Below the pieces are notes generated by a model. It made no database searches and was not told the DNA's origin. It was given only the letters and a program-made list of their open reading frames with translations. A stretch of DNA of 64,000 bases from Arthrobacter sp. QXT-31. Its GTDB lineage: Bacteria; Actinomycetota; Actinomycetes; Actinomycetales; Micrococcaceae. The stretch spans positions 1,984,001 through 2,048,000 of the forward strand of contig NZ_CP019304.1 in the NCBI RefSeq assembly GCF_001969265.1, in the 5' to 3' direction. A program made the position numbers and the translations under genes. Numbering within the stretch: position 1 is the stretch's first letter; each line of letters begins with the position of its first letter. Below, piece by piece: positions 63,411-64,000 of the stretch.

Positions 63411-63794
63411 ATGGCAAAGGTTGTTGCTGAACTGAAGTACTCCGCCGAGCACGAATGGGTTGCCGTTGACGGATCCGGGCCTGTGGGCATCGGGATCTCC
63501 GCCGTGGCCGCCGATGCCCTGGGCGATATCGTGTACGTGGACCTGCCTGAGGTGGGCGCTACCGTCACGGCCGGCGAAACGTGCGGCGAGGTGGAGTCCA
63601 CAAAGTCCGTCTCGGACCTGTACGCCCCGGTCACCGGCGAGGTCACCGAGATCAACGACGGCGTCGTCGCGGACCCGGCTCTCATCAACAGCGACCCCTA
63701 CGGTGCCGGCTGGCTGTTCAAGGTGGCCGTCACCGACGAGGGCCCGCTGATGTCGGCCGAGGAATACGCCGCAGCAAACGGCGGCGAACTCTAG
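63411..63794 (+). CDS. gcvH: Glycine cleavage system H protein
   Basis: Lipoyl carrier of 127 residues. The lipoyl attachment site is [20 protein letters not shown] with Lys at about residue 65, in a biotinyl-lipoyl-like fold. [20 protein letters not shown] is the N-terminal strand pair. It shuttles the aminomethyl group among P, T and L proteins. AAAGGAC precedes ATG 63411. The 66-bp gap after gcvT holds no gene. Confidence 0.97.
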   Translation: MAKVVAELKYSAEHEWVAVDGSGPVGIGISAVAADALGDIVYVDLPEVGATVTAGETCGEVESTKSVSDLYAPVTGEVTEINDGVVADPALINSDPYGAGWLFKVAVTDEGPLMSAEEYAAANGGEL

Positions 63795-63860
63795 CGCCTG
63801 CTCCTCCGCTTAACCTCCCCAGCCCGAACCGATCACAACTATCCCAGTTAGGAACCGACC

Positions 63861-64000
63861 ATGGCTGTTGGCGTCTTTGACCTGTTTTCCATTGGAATTG
63901 GCCCCTCGAGTTCGCACACGGTTGGCCCGATGCGGGCTGCCGCCGTTTTCGCGGAGGAGCTGAAGGCTGCCGGGACGCTGGCGGACGTGGCGTCGCTGCG
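63861..64000 (+). CDS. sdaA: L-serine ammonia-lyase, N-terminal part (cut by window edge)
   Basis: Forty-six codons are present: [20 protein letters not shown] then [18 protein letters not shown]. This is the beta-domain start of iron-sulfur L-serine dehydratase (SdaA type), which deaminates serine to pyruvate. AGGAACC precedes ATG 63861. It lies 66 bp after gcvH, consistent with the glycine-serine route: glycine plus CH2-THF gives serine through GlyA, and SdaA drains it. The catalytic region is beyond the window. Confidence 0.9.
   Translation, partial: MAVGVFDLFSIGIGPSSSHTVGPMRAAAVFAEELKAAGTLADVASL

Overview
The window is high-GC actinobacterial chromosome, most likely Micrococcaceae of the Arthrobacter/Pseudarthrobacter type. 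This rests on gene content and style: sugar catabolism in the order araB-araD-araA and xylA-xylB, DUF222/HNH endonuclease, MmyB-type XRE regulator, many GTG starts, 4-nt ATGA/GTGA overlaps and candidate leaderless genes. No rRNA, tRNA, CRISPR, prophage or intact insertion sequence was seen. The assignment to genus is inference from protein resemblance; no search was run.

Layout. 1-5178: sugar ABC permeases (one partial) followed by two Gfo/Idh/MocA oxidoreductases, a TIM-barrel isomerase and a ThuA-like protein, a carbohydrate or polyol catabolic operon. 5253-6992: DUF222/HNH nuclease. 7167-12577: xylose block with xylB and xylA on the minus strand, a divergent alditol (xylitol-type) oxidase and a ROK repressor. 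12669-18375: MarR regulator, ilvD, XRE regulator, a MarR-MFS efflux pair with a double palindromic operator, and a GNAT. 18376-19753: gene-poor stretch holding two paralogous proteins of 47-48 residues in convergent orientation. 19754-22657: TetR-EamA pair with a 22-bp operator, an oxidoreductase, and an aldehyde dehydrogenase relic. 22739-25839: two Usp proteins, a flavin-binding PPOX-like protein, a small coiled-coil protein and a secreted acid phosphatase.

25840-37396 is an L-arabinose regulon: ChvE-MmsA-MmsB ABC importer (+) facing araB-araD-araA-mutarotase-lacI (-), with a second LacI paralogue upstream of araB. Three LacI-type sites with the TGTTAGCGCTAACA core are present: at the importer promoter, at the araB promoter, and inside araB.

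37495-46446: a secreted GH25-like/FG-GAP repeat protein, a TAT-exported multicopper oxidase translationally coupled to a membrane protein, and an ammonium transporter. 43981-54336: a FAD/NAD(P)-binding protein fused to a GNAT domain, divergent from a polar amino acid ABC importer, three LLM flavin monooxygenases and a DUF1684 protein. The content resembles pathways that import, N-acetylate and oxidatively dealkylate S-modified cysteines, though no substrate can be read from sequence.

55361-64000 is a glycine/one-carbon divergon. Two tandem glycine riboswitches lie back to back. One (-) leads cycA-purU-metF-like and ends in a 30-bp perfect hairpin; the other (+) leads gcvP-gcvT-gcvH and then sdaA, which is cut by the window edge. 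Glycine should therefore control uptake, cleavage and disposal of folate-bound one-carbon units together.
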